Origin: an uncultured Lachnospiraceae bacterium
GTDB lineage: Bacteria > Bacillota > Clostridia > Lachnospirales > Lachnospiraceae
Assembly (NCBI GenBank): GCA_910578555.1
Contig: CAJTPS010000020.1
Coordinates: forward strand, 1 to 64,000
Reading direction: 5' to 3'
DNA length: 64,000 nucleotides
The stretch's first letter is position 1. Each line of letters opens with the position of its first letter. The position numbers were made by a program, and so were the translations under genes. Of the stretch, positions 17,996 to 25,623 are shown piece by piece. The notes beneath the pieces were generated by a model. It did not search any database. It was not told the origin of the DNA and was given only the letters and a program-made list of their open reading frames with translations.

Positions 17996-18834
17996 ATGGA
18001 TAATCTGAAAACAGGAGAAGTTATTTGTAAAAGGCGCAAGGAATTGGGATTAACACAAAATCAGCTGGCCGGGTCTCTCAACATATCATTTCAGGCAGTC
18101 TCGAAATGGGAAAATAATTCCGCATATCCGGATATAGAGATGCTTCCGAAGCTGGCGGCAGTGCTTCATACAACAGTGGATGCATTGCTCGGCTATGAAA
18201 GTGCTGTGACGGATTATGATAAGTGTTACAATACGGAGGAATATTACTGGGGACTTATGCCTAATCGCATTTGCTATGACATCATGAAAATTCTTCCGCC
18301 GGTAAGGCCTTATCGTGTATTGGATATTGGCTGCGGCGAAGGCAAGGATGCTGTTTTTTTGCAAAATGCGGATATGCGGTAACTGCATTTGATATAGCCG
18401 AACAGGGTATTGAGAAAGCTAAAAGGCTTGCGGAATATAACAAGGTTGATGTTAACTTTTTTAAGGCAGACTTGTTTGATTATCGTCCTGATGCGGAATA
18501 TGATATTGTATTCAGCAGCGGAGTACTCCATTTCATCCGGCAGACGGAGCGAAAAGAGCTCTTTGACAGCCTGAAAGCACACACTGCAGACAGCGGCATA
18601 AATGCACTGAATGTATTTGTGAAGAAACCTTTTATCGAGCCTGCTCCGGATCAGACAAAGGAGGAGGAAAAAGGACAACCCTGGCATTCAGGAGAACTTT
18701 TCGGCTATTATCATGACTGGCTTTTTCATACCTGCAGTGAGGAAATATTTGACTGTAACAGCGGAGGAATACCGCATAAGCATTGTATGGATACGCTTAT
18801 TGCACAGAAAAACGCCTTCATTTTTTCAGAATAA
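17996..18834 (+). pseudogene. XRE-type HTH / SAM-dependent methyltransferase fusion, frameshifted
   Basis: The intact product would have about 279 residues: an N-terminal XRE helix-turn-helix (residues about 8-62, with LTQNQLAGSLNISFQAVSKWE) and a class I SAM-dependent methyltransferase (motif I DIGCGEGKDAVF). The first frame stops at 18382, shortly after motif I. The rest (CGYAVTAFDIAEQGIEKAK and on to the stop at 18834) continues in the next frame without stops. One T missing from the T7 tract at 18354-18360 explains the break exactly. HTH-methyltransferase fusions are common in Clostridia; the target is unknown. A true mutation, slippage during expression or a sequencing error are all possible. 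Confidence 0.85.
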
Positions 18835-18854
18835 AACCTTATAAAACAAACCTT

Positions 18855-18904
18855 CTGTGTGCATACTACTACTAAAAATATGAAAAGCAGTTGCGCACAG
18901 GAGG
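18855..18904 (+). promoter_or_regulatory. eno: Leader inverted repeat touching the eno ribosome binding site
   Basis: CTGTGTGCA at 18855-18863 can pair with TGCGCACAG at 18892-18900 (8 of 9 positions), and the second arm runs into the CAGGAGG at 18898-18904. The loop is 28 bases long, so the fold is uncertain. If it forms it would partly hide the ribosome binding site. Confidence 0.3.
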
Positions 18905-18911
18905 TTTTTAT

Positions 18912-20309
18912 ATGGAAATGAAGTTAAGGATCGTAGATGTACATGCAAGAGAGATACTGGATTCCCGCGGCAATCCCACGGTGGAGGCGGAAGTGACGGT
19001 GGAGAAGGAGGTAGGCGGAACCCAGTATGTGGGAAGAGCGGCAGTGCCCAGCGGCGCCAGTACCGGACGCTTCGAGGCGGTGGAGCTTCGGGACGGTGAG
19101 ACCAGATATTTCGGTCTGGGTACCACGAAGGCGGTGAACAATGTTAATTCTAAAATCAGAGAGGCGCTGATGGGGATGAATGCTTTTGACCAGGGGCTGA
19201 TCGACCGTATTCTGATTGAGCAGGACGGCACGGATAACAAGAGCAATCTGGGCGCCAATGCCACACTTGGTGTGTCCATGGCATGTGCGAAGGTATGTGC
19301 CGAGGCGATGGGGATTCCGCTGTACCGTTATCTGGGCGGCGCTTATACGAGACTGCTTCCTGTGCCCATGATGAATATCTTAAACGGCGGTAAACACGCG
19401 GACAACACGGTAGATTTTCAGGAGTTTATGATCATGCCCGTGCAGGCGGAGAGCTTTGCGGATGGCCTGCGTATCTGTGCGGAGATCTATCATAATCTGA
19501 AAAAAATCTGTAATGACAGAGGATTGTCCACCGGTGTGGGTGACGAGGGCGGTTTCGCACCGTCTCTGCCGGACGCATTTGCTGTGCTTGACTTGATCGT
19601 GGAGTCTGTCAAAGCCGCCGGCTATACACCCGGACAGGATATCAAGATCGCGCTGGATGTGGCGGCGTCGGAGCTGTATGACGAATCCGACGGCGTGTAT
19701 CATTTCCCCGGTGAGACGGAATTAAAGATCAAGCGCAGCCGGGTGAAGGGCAGCCGTGTCACGGAATGTTATGAGGCGGGTGTTGAATTTGAAGATCAGA
19801 CGCAAATGCAGGAGATCACCAGAAGCACGGAGGAAATGGTGGCATATTACGAAGAACTGGTGGAGCGGTATCCCATCATTTCCATTGAAGACGGTCTGGC
19901 GGAGGATGACTGGGACGGCTGGCAGATGATGACGAAGAAGCTGGGAGATCGTGTACAGCTTGTGGGAGACGATCTGTTTGTGACAAATACAAAACGTCTG
20001 GATGCGGGCATTAAGCTGCAGGTGGCCAATGCGATTCTCGTCAAGGTAAACCAGATCGGTACGGTCAGCGAGGCCATGGACGCCATAGAGATGGCGCAGA
20101 AGAATGGCTATAAGGCGGTAATCTCCCACAGATCCGGCGAGACGGAAGATACCTTTATAGCGGATCTGGCGGTGGCGGTGAATGCGGGACAGATCAAGAC
20201 CGGTGCGCCTTGCAGAAGCGACCGGGTGGCAAAGTATAACCAGCTGCTGCGAATCGAGGAAGATCTGGGAAGCGTGGCGTGTTACAAGGAGCCGTTTAAT
20301 AAGATATAG
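18912..20309 (+). CDS. eno: Enolase
   Basis: 465-residue glycolytic enzyme converting 2-phosphoglycerate to phosphoenolpyruvate. Typical features are DSRGNPTVEAEV near the N-terminus, SGASTG in the mobile loop, GDEGGFAP with a catalytic Glu, ISIEDGLAEDDW with a metal ligand, the catalytic Lys in VKVNQIGT, and SHRSGETED. CAGGAGG at 18898-18904 sets the start at ATG 18912. The protein is about 30 residues longer than the usual 430: an Arg/Lys/Glu-rich insert at about residues 268-302 sits between GE and the helix starting STEEM. The core is otherwise complete, so it is probably active. Confidence 0.96.
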   Translation: MEMKLRIVDVHAREILDSRGNPTVEAEVTVEKEVGGTQYVGRAAVPSGASTGRFEAVELRDGETRYFGLGTTKAVNNVNSKIREALMGMNAFDQGLIDRILIEQDGTDNKSNLGANATLGVSMACAKVCAEAMGIPLYRYLGGAYTRLLPVPMMNILNGGKHADNTVDFQEFMIMPVQAESFADGLRICAEIYHNLKKICNDRGLSTGVGDEGGFAPSLPDAFAVLDLIVESVKAAGYTPGQDIKIALDVAASELYDESDGVYHFPGETELKIKRSRVKGSRVTECYEAGVEFEDQTQMQEITRSTEEMVAYYEELVERYPIISIEDGLAEDDWDGWQMMTKKLGDRVQLVGDDLFVTNTKRLDAGIKLQVANAILVKVNQIGTVSEAMDAIEMAQKNGYKAVISHRSGETEDTFIADLAVAVNAGQIKTGAPCRSDRVAKYNQLLRIEEDLGSVACYKEPFNKI

Positions 20310-20350
20310 CCGGAACGGAGAGATGAAAATCACACCGATAATCTTAAATA

Positions 20351-20394
20351 CCCCATAAACAGACAGGATATATAACCAGAATCTGCTTATGGGG
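20351..20394 (+). terminator. Hairpin behind eno
   Basis: CCCCATAAACAGA at 20351-20363 pairs with TCTGCTTATGGGG at 20382-20394, with one mismatch. No T run follows directly, but the terminator-like repeat at 20412-20490 comes right after it. Confidence 0.5.
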
Positions 20395-20411
20395 CATTCT
20401 ATGTATGTGAT

Positions 20412-20490
20412 TTTTATGATATAGGAAATTCCTCCGCTTATCCGAGTCCACGAAGCGGATCTCGCAATCGAGCGAAGCTCGATTTTTTAT
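20412..20490 (+). repeat. Terminator-like dispersed repeat, copy A
   Basis: 79-base element that begins TTTTATGATATAGGAAATT, contains CCGCTT/AAGCGG as an inner inverted repeat and ends with ATCGAGC-GAA-GCTCGAT followed by six T, a classical terminator hairpin. A diverged copy lies at 23994-24073 behind the M20 peptidase gene. It probably ends the eno transcript. Confidence 0.75.
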
Positions 20491-20552
20491 GTGTGGGAGA
20501 TTTGTGGTATTGATAGAAAAGCCGCAGCAAAAAGATGCATCGTTTTTCTTAC

Positions 20553-20581
20553 TTCATGTTTACGGGAATCTCTGCTATAAT
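20553..20581 (+). promoter_or_regulatory. Possible promoter of the DUF5058 operon
   Basis: TATAAT at 20576-20581 is perfect; the element 17 bases upstream (TTCATG) is a poor -35 box. It lies 51 bases before the start at 20633. The 323-base gap between eno and this gene otherwise holds only the two hairpins. Confidence 0.4.
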
Positions 20582-20632
20582 ATAGAAATATCACACAGAC
20601 GAAAAAATTTCGTTCCGGAGAAGGAGGTTTCC

Positions 20633-21355
20633 ATGAGTTTTAATCCTAACAGCAGTTTTCTATTCATTGTGGCGGCGGTAGTCATCGCTTTTGTGGTGGC
20701 GCAGTCCGTCTTTTTTCTTGTACGTGCATACCGGCACGGTGTAGAGATCGGTATGGACCGGGCGAAGCTTAAGAAGACAGTTTTGTCCACGGCGATATTT
20801 ACGATCGCGCCTGCGGTATCCATCTTACTGGGTATCCTGACACTGTCCAAGTTTCTGGGGATTCCGCTTCCCTGGATACGTCTGAGCGTGGTGGGTGCCA
20901 TCACCTATGAGCTTCCGGCGGCTACGTCCACAGCCACGGCGCTGGGGCTTTCGCTGGCGGATACGATCACCGATCCGAAGGCTTACACGGCAATCGCGTG
21001 GGTCATGACGCTTGGAATCATTCCGGGCATGATCATGATCCCTCTTTGCCTGAAAAAAATACAGGGCGGTATCATGAAGATTAAGAACAAGGACAGCAAA
21101 TGGGGCGATCTGTTCATGACGTCTCTGTTTCTTGGCATGATCTCGGCTTTTCTTGGCATGGTCTTCACCAATGTGCGAAGCGGTCTGGCGGGGTGGATTC
21201 CGATTTTTGTGCTGCTTTTCTCAGCATTGATGATGGGAATCTGCGGGATTCTCATTAAGGTCTGTAAAATGAAGTGGCTGGAGACCTATGCGCTGTCCAT
21301 CAGTATGATACTGGCGATGGTGTTTGCGGTGATTATTACACCAATTATCGGGTAG
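20633..21355 (+). CDS. DUF5058-family integral membrane protein
   Basis: 240 residues with about seven hydrophobic segments, the first at about residues 8-30. AAGGAGG at 20621-20627 fixes the start at 20633; the frame is open to 20489 but runs back into the repeat. I recognise it as a DUF5058-type protein, a family of predicted transporters without an established substrate. The motif ITYELPAATSTATALG in a membrane region is conserved-looking and polar enough to line a path. It is followed by a second membrane protein gene and then by an M20 peptidase gene, which suggests uptake of a peptide or acylated amino acid. Confidence 0.7.
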   Translation: MSFNPNSSFLFIVAAVVIAFVVAQSVFFLVRAYRHGVEIGMDRAKLKKTVLSTAIFTIAPAVSILLGILTLSKFLGIPLPWIRLSVVGAITYELPAATSTATALGLSLADTITDPKAYTAIAWVMTLGIIPGMIMIPLCLKKIQGGIMKIKNKDSKWGDLFMTSLFLGMISAFLGMVFTNVRSGLAGWIPIFVLLFSALMMGICGILIKVCKMKWLETYALSISMILAMVFAVIITPIIG

Positions 21356-21393
21356 AAAATGGCGCAGAAAATATGCGCAGAAAAGAGGGAAAA

Positions 21394-22050
21394 ATGAACA
21401 CAGCATATAACGATAAATCACATTTTTATGGAAGAATCTGGATCTTGACGGCGCTTTTCATGCTGCTTTCGGTGCCTGTTATGATCTGTCTGTATTATGA
21501 CGCGTGGCCGGAGGGAACGGCAGTGTTAAAAGGGCTTCTCGGTGTTGCGCCGATCTTCTGGACGGTGGCGGTGATTGAGGTGTTTACATACGGCCCTATG
21601 CTCGGAACGGGCGGTTCTTATCTGGCTTTTGTCACCGGCAATATTACGAATATTAAAGCGCCTGCGGCATTGAATGCCATGGAAAATGCGCAGGTCAAGC
21701 CGGGTTCGGAAGAGGGGGAAGTGATCTCCACGCTGGCCATTGCCACCAGCTCTATTGTGACAACGATTGTCATTGCAGCCGGGGTGCTGCTCTTGTCGGC
21801 GCTCACACCGATACTCAATTCACCGGTATTAAAGCCGGCTTTTGACAATATCCTTCCGGCGCTGTTCGGCGGACTGGCGGTGGTTTATATCAGCAAGAAC
21901 TGGAGGCTTTCGCTGACGCCGCTGATCTTCATGATCGTACTGTTTCTGCTGGTGCCGTCACTGGCGGGTTCCGTGGGCGTGCTGGTGCCGGTAGGGGCTC
22001 TGATTTCACTGGCTGCTGCGCGGATCATGTATAAGAAGAACTGGATCTAG
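21394..22050 (+). CDS. Integral membrane protein, partner of the DUF5058 protein
   Basis: 218 residues with about six hydrophobic segments and a short cytoplasmic loop (about 95-110). GAGGGA before ATG 21394 sets the start; the frame opening at 21274 overlaps the previous gene. The phrase YGPMLGTGGSYLAFVTGNI at about residue 68 is striking, with Gly-rich turns as in a transporter re-entrant region. It lies 38 bases after its neighbour in the same direction. I infer a two-component membrane system; no substrate can be read. Its stop codon lies within the left end of the palindromic element at 22047. Confidence 0.65.
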   Translation: MNTAYNDKSHFYGRIWILTALFMLLSVPVMICLYYDAWPEGTAVLKGLLGVAPIFWTVAVIEVFTYGPMLGTGGSYLAFVTGNITNIKAPAALNAMENAQVKPGSEEGEVISTLAIATSSIVTTIVIAAGVLLLSALTPILNSPVLKPAFDNILPALFGGLAVVYISKNWRLSLTPLIFMIVLFLLVPSLAGSVGVLVPVGALISLAAARIMYKKNWI

Positions 22051-22211
22051 TACAACGTATATTAATTAACTGACACATTGACTTGCCTGATTTTTCATCT
22101 GCTTCTTTGTTGTCAATCGACGTGGCCACCGCTACGCCTCATTCCTCCGCCTTGCATATGAAATAATCATCCTGCGCCAATGCATCAGAAATTAATTATT
22201 CGTTGTACTAG
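22047..22211. mobile_element. MITE-like palindromic element
   Basis: The ends CTAGTACAACG (22047-22057) and CGTTGTACTAG (22201-22211) are perfect 11-bp inverted repeats. Similarity between the arms continues inward with mismatches for more than 50 bases, so the whole 165 bases can fold into one long hairpin. It has no coding capacity. The left end supplies the TAG stop of the preceding gene. I see no target duplication. Confidence 0.6.
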
Positions 22212-22422
22212 GAATGGCTTTGAGTGGTCCTTCCAAATGTGGTTGATGAACAGAACTTTTTCTTCAGAATGGACCAGGTAGAAGAAAGCAATTTGGAGAA
22301 ATGCAGACTAAAAGCAGAAATCTTAAAGCAGAAACCTAAAAAGAGGAAATTAATAAACGAAAAATAAAAACAATAAAGCGATAATAAAGAAAGTAAAATA
22401 GAAAAACAGAAAGGAAACAAAC
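22212..22422. other. A-rich intergenic stretch upstream of the M20 peptidase
   Basis: No gene or clear promoter is seen. The last 130 bases on the plus strand are very A-rich, ending in AAAGGAAAC, which acts as the ribosome binding site of the next gene. Short frames here are interrupted and look random. Confidence 0.4.
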
Positions 22423-23868
22423 ATGACAGGACTAACAATTTTAGCAGTGATTCTGGTGGTTATTGCGGTATTCCTGGCAGTAATCTTAATCAGGACGGCG
22501 CTTTTTAAGCCCTATCCGGAGCCGGAAAAGGTGGAGGAGAAGGCAGATCTTAATGAGGATAAAATCATCAGTGATATGTCCGATATGATCAAGTGCAGGA
22601 CAGTCTCCTATCAGGATAAATCGCTGATCGACTGGAGGGAGTTCGAGAAGTTTCAGGCGCTTTTACAAGAGCGCTTTCCGCATGTCCACAAGGCATTTAC
22701 GCTGGAAAAGATCGGAGACACCGGACTGCTTTATCACATGAAGGGAAAGAAGAGCGGAAACCCCAGCGTGCTGATGTCCCATTACGATGTCGTGCCGGTG
22801 GAGGAGAAGGACTGGGATAAACCTGCATTTGACGGACTGGTGGAGGACGGATACATATGGGGACGGGGAACGCTTGACACCAAGGGAACTCTGTGCGGCG
22901 TGATGGAGGCTGTGGAACAGCTTCTGACAGAAGATTTTACACCGGAGCATGACCTGTATCTGTCTTTCTCGGGAGACGAGGAGGTGGAGGGCAGAAGCTG
23001 TCCGGCCATTGTCTCTTATCTGGAACAAAAGGGAATCAGGCCCGCCTTCGTGCTGGATGAGGGCGGTGCTGTGGTGGAGAAGGTGTTTCCCGGCGTAAAT
23101 AAGCCCTGTGCCGTGGTCGGAATCGGTGAGAAAGTAGGTATGAACGTGGAACTTCTTATGAAGAGCGGAGGCGGTCACGCTTCCATGCCGCCGACACATA
23201 CCATACTGGGGCAGCTTTCCGAGGCGGTGGTGAAGATTGAAAAGCACCCGTTTAAGGCGCAGTTTACCAAGCCGGTAAAGGAAATGTTTGATACGCTGGG
23301 CAGATATTCCGGTTTCGGTATGCGTATGATCTTCGCGAATCTGTGGTGCTTCCTGCCGTTGTTAAATGCAGTGTGCAAGAAGTCGGGCGGAGAGTTGAAT
23401 GCCATGATGCGTACCACCTGCGCGGTGACGAAGATGGAGGGAAGCAAGGCGTTTAATGTACTGCCGCCCGCAGCGTCGGTGGGGATGAATCTCAGACTGC
23501 TGGGGGATGACACACCGGAGAGTGCGGTGACGTATTTAAAGAGGGTTATCGGGAATGATAAGATTGAGGTGCGTGTGCAGCATGCCATGGAGGCTTCCGG
23601 CTATTCGGATACGGCATGTGAGGAGTGGCAGACATTAAAGAAAGTGATTCATACCACCTGGCCGGACGCCATCGTATCGCCATATCTGATGATGGCCTGT
23701 TCCGATTCCAGGCATTACAGCCGGATCACCGACCGGATCTATAAATTCTCAGCCATGGCTTTGTCGAAGGAAGAACGGGGCATGATCCACGGTAATAACG
23801 AGAGAGTGCCGGTGGAGACGATGTTGAAGACAGTGGCGTTTTATATCAGGCTGGTCAGGGAACTGTAA
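22423..23868 (+). CDS. Membrane-anchored M20-family metallopeptidase
   Basis: 481 residues. An N-terminal membrane segment (about 3-26) precedes a di-zinc M20 catalytic domain, with metal ligands and catalytic residues in SHYDVVP, GRGTLDTKGT and SGDEEVEG, and a dimerisation lid in the middle (GGGHASMPP). A conserved His near the C-terminus is in DSRHYSR. M20 enzymes cleave dipeptides, acylated amino acids or similar. Length suits the carboxypeptidase-S (CPS1-like) branch. It follows the two-gene membrane system and may process what that system carries. Confidence 0.88.
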   Translation: MTGLTILAVILVVIAVFLAVILIRTALFKPYPEPEKVEEKADLNEDKIISDMSDMIKCRTVSYQDKSLIDWREFEKFQALLQERFPHVHKAFTLEKIGDTGLLYHMKGKKSGNPSVLMSHYDVVPVEEKDWDKPAFDGLVEDGYIWGRGTLDTKGTLCGVMEAVEQLLTEDFTPEHDLYLSFSGDEEVEGRSCPAIVSYLEQKGIRPAFVLDEGGAVVEKVFPGVNKPCAVVGIGEKVGMNVELLMKSGGGHASMPPTHTILGQLSEAVVKIEKHPFKAQFTKPVKEMFDTLGRYSGFGMRMIFANLWCFLPLLNAVCKKSGGELNAMMRTTCAVTKMEGSKAFNVLPPAASVGMNLRLLGDDTPESAVTYLKRVIGNDKIEVRVQHAMEASGYSDTACEEWQTLKKVIHTTWPDAIVSPYLMMACSDSRHYSRITDRIYKFSAMALSKEERGMIHGNNERVPVETMLKTVAFYIRLVREL

Positions 23869-23963
23869 ATATACTATATAAATTACGACAGTGTGCAGCA
23901 TATAAGGAAAATGTGAGGGATTCTTTGAATCGTTACTGCCGGGCGCTGATTTTTGGGATGATG

Positions 23964-23998
23964 ATACCGCAGACTTTTTGTGAGTTTGCGGTATTTTA
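23964..23998 (+). terminator. Terminator of the M20 peptidase gene
   Basis: ATACCGCA at 23964-23971 pairs perfectly with TGCGGTAT at 23987-23994 and is followed by TTTTA. It runs into repeat copy B. Confidence 0.55.
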
Positions 23999-24073
23999 TG
24001 GTATAGGAAATTTCTCCACTTATTCCGAGTTCGCGAAGCGAATCTCGCAAACGAGCTATGCTCGGTTTTTTAT
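23994..24073 (+). repeat. Terminator-like dispersed repeat, copy B
   Basis: 80-base element with the same order of blocks as copy A at 20412-20490: a TATAGGAAATTTCTCC block, an inner GCGAAGCG-type palindrome and a final GAGC-TAT-GCTC hairpin with six T. Differences are scattered, including compensating ones in the hairpins, as expected of an old family. Confidence 0.75.
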
Positions 24074-24121
24074 TGGATAATATATTATCTATGGATACAA
24101 ATTTTTCATTTTTGTCAAAAA

Positions 24122-24544
24122 CACCGGGAGAGATACAGAAGCATCAAAATTGCGAAGGCAATGGGACTGAAGGATGAAGTGGAGCATTTGTTTGAGGATG
24201 TATAAAGAGCGCTTTGGGGCTTTTGAATATGATCAGGAATGGCTTGCGATTGTCGGGGATTCGGGTATGGGCGCGCTTTCATACAGGCCGGATATAGAAC
24301 GTGATCGACCGGATCGGGGATTATATCGTGCAGATACCGGCTGGCGCCGGCCTGTGATCTGACTTACAGCAGTTCGTTGGACGGTGAACATGCAACGACT
24401 GTAAATGGCAACGGCGCAGATCCGGGCATGGACGATATATTGGCGGTGGCAACTCAGGCCGGTATACAGGAAATGCAGGCCCGTAGGATCGCTTCGGAGA
24501 TTCGGGAGTGTGTGGAGACGATGCTGGGGGAATATTTGGATTGA
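24122..24544 (+). pseudogene. Remnant of a hipBA-type toxin-antitoxin locus
   Basis: Three coding scraps in order. At 24122-24205 a frame ends like an XRE antitoxin (IKIAKAMGLKDEVEHLFEDV). At 24198 an ATG overlapping that stop begins MYKERFGAFEYDQEWLA, which fits the start of a HipA-type kinase. At 24341-24544 a 67-codon frame reads LAPACDLTYS, then GEHATTVNGNG, and a helical end, which fits the HipA C-terminus. Most of HipA between them is missing, and a 39-bp piece matching the neighbouring merR gene sits in the gap. The overlap of the first two frames is the layout of hipB-hipA. Function is surely lost. Confidence 0.6.
24297..24335 (+). repeat. 39-bp inverted copy of the 3' end of the merR gene
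   Basis: These 39 bases match the coding strand of the merR gene (complement of 24609-24647) at 38 positions. The match begins and ends abruptly. In its own frame it still reads NVIDRIGDYIVQI, then a stop. It is inside the hipBA remnant. Confidence 0.85.
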
Positions 24545-24586
24545 TAACGGAAAGGTTTGCCGCTGTGCGTCGTTTAAATACTGTTT

Positions 24587-25405
24587 CTATTTACTGATCG
24601 GAATCTCAATCTGCACGATATAATCCTCGATCCGGTCGATCACGTTCTCGTTAATTCCCATCTCATAGGCAAAGCCGGACAGGGTGAGACCGTGCGCCGC
24701 GGCATAGTCCATGAGTTCACGGTATTTTGCGGGGATTCTTGACCAGTCGCCTTTGTGGAAGGCTCTCAGATATTTACCGCCGGGCTGTATATGCAGCCCG
24801 GTTTTCTGTGTCAGGAAAGGAATCTCGATAAACAGTCTGGTATAATCGTCAAAACTGCCTTTCAGCAGGCTGGAAACAGGAATCATGGAACCGTAGGAAG
24901 CGTCGTGCAGGCGTCCCAGACGGTATTTTTCCGTTTCAGCAGTGATCATTTCCACCTCTTCTTCAAAGGAGGTTTTCTCTGTGATATCTACCGTCACCAG
25001 ACAGCGTTCTTCCTTTTCAATGATACTGATTTCGGACAGATCTATCGTCAACAGAGTTTCCATGTTCTGGCGGTGCCTGTACAGGGTCTTTCTGACTGCT
25101 TTCAAGTGTGTGATTCTGTGATCCAGCTCTGATATTTTTTCATCCAGAAGCTGTTTCAGGCTGGCGGCGGAGCGGTTTTTTATGAAAGCCTGGATTTCTT
25201 CGATGGATACGTCCAGATCCCGCAGAAGCAGAATTGTTTCCAGAATGGGACTCTGGTGGTAATTGTAGCAGCGATAGCCGTTTTCGGGGTTGACGACGGC
25301 AGGTTTAAACAGCCCGATCTCGTCATACCACATCAGTGTTTTCTTATTGATACCGTGCATTCTGGCAAATTGTCCGATGGTGAGAAGTTTGTTCTTTCCG
25401 TTCAT
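24587..25405 (-). CDS. MerR-family regulator with a GyrI-like effector domain
   Basis: 272 residues. The N-terminal winged helix begins LLTIGQFARMHGINKKTLMWYDEIGL, a long dimerisation helix follows (about 75-125), and the C-terminal part (about 130-270) has the look of a GyrI-like small-molecule binding domain. This is the layout of BmrR, which activates multidrug pumps on drug binding. GGAG at 25411-25414 on the minus strand sets the start at 25405; the frame opening at 25453 lies in the operator region. It is divergent from a MATE efflux gene, with two matching operators between them. Confidence 0.9.
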   Translation of the reverse strand: MNGKNKLLTIGQFARMHGINKKTLMWYDEIGLFKPAVVNPENGYRCYNYHQSPILETILLLRDLDVSIEEIQAFIKNRSAASLKQLLDEKISELDHRITHLKAVRKTLYRHRQNMETLLTIDLSEISIIEKEERCLVTVDITEKTSFEEEVEMITAETEKYRLGRLHDASYGSMIPVSSLLKGSFDDYTRLFIEIPFLTQKTGLHIQPGGKYLRAFHKGDWSRIPAKYRELMDYAAAHGLTLSGFAYEMGINENVIDRIEDYIVQIEIPISK

Positions 25406-25420
25406 GAGAAGCTCCTTTAT

Positions 25421-25470
25421 CGTACAGATACTGTATGGTTTATAATATCCCATATGGTATGCAAATGCAA
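25421..25470 (-). promoter_or_regulatory. Promoter and operator of the merR gene
   Basis: Read on the minus strand: TTGCAT (25470-25465), 17 bases, TATTAT (25447-25442). Immediately downstream at 25438-25421 is CCATACAG-N3-CTGTACG, the same dyad as at the MATE promoter. In this place, over the transcription start, the bound regulator would repress its own gene. Confidence 0.7.
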
Positions 25471-25499
25471 GGAAAGGTGCAATACTTTATTTTTAGGTA

Positions 25500-25530
25500 T
25501 TGACCATACAGTTACTGTACGGTTTATGAT
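25500..25530 (+). promoter_or_regulatory. MerR-type promoter of the MATE efflux gene
   Basis: TTGACC at 25500-25505 and TATGAT at 25525-25530 are separated by 19 bases instead of 17, and the dyad CCATACAG-N3-CTGTACG (25504-25521) lies within the spacer. A stretched spacer with an embedded dyad is the hallmark of promoters activated by MerR-family proteins. Confidence 0.8.
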
Positions 25531-25623
25531 ATTTTTATCAGCACAGCGCATTATGCACTGCCTGAAAAAGTATACAGACAGTGGGGCAGGCAGCAGTAAC
25601 TGCTCCGACAGGGAGGAAATCAT

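Noticed and set aside
18350..18365. Programmed frameshift in the XRE-methyltransferase gene
   Set aside because: There is a slippery T7 run but no stop-adjacent stimulator that I can see, and no known programmed shift in this family. Mutation or sequencing error is simpler.
22047..22211. tRNA or other known structured RNA in the palindromic element
   Set aside because: The fold is a single long hairpin with inverted ends and no cloverleaf or anticodon arm.
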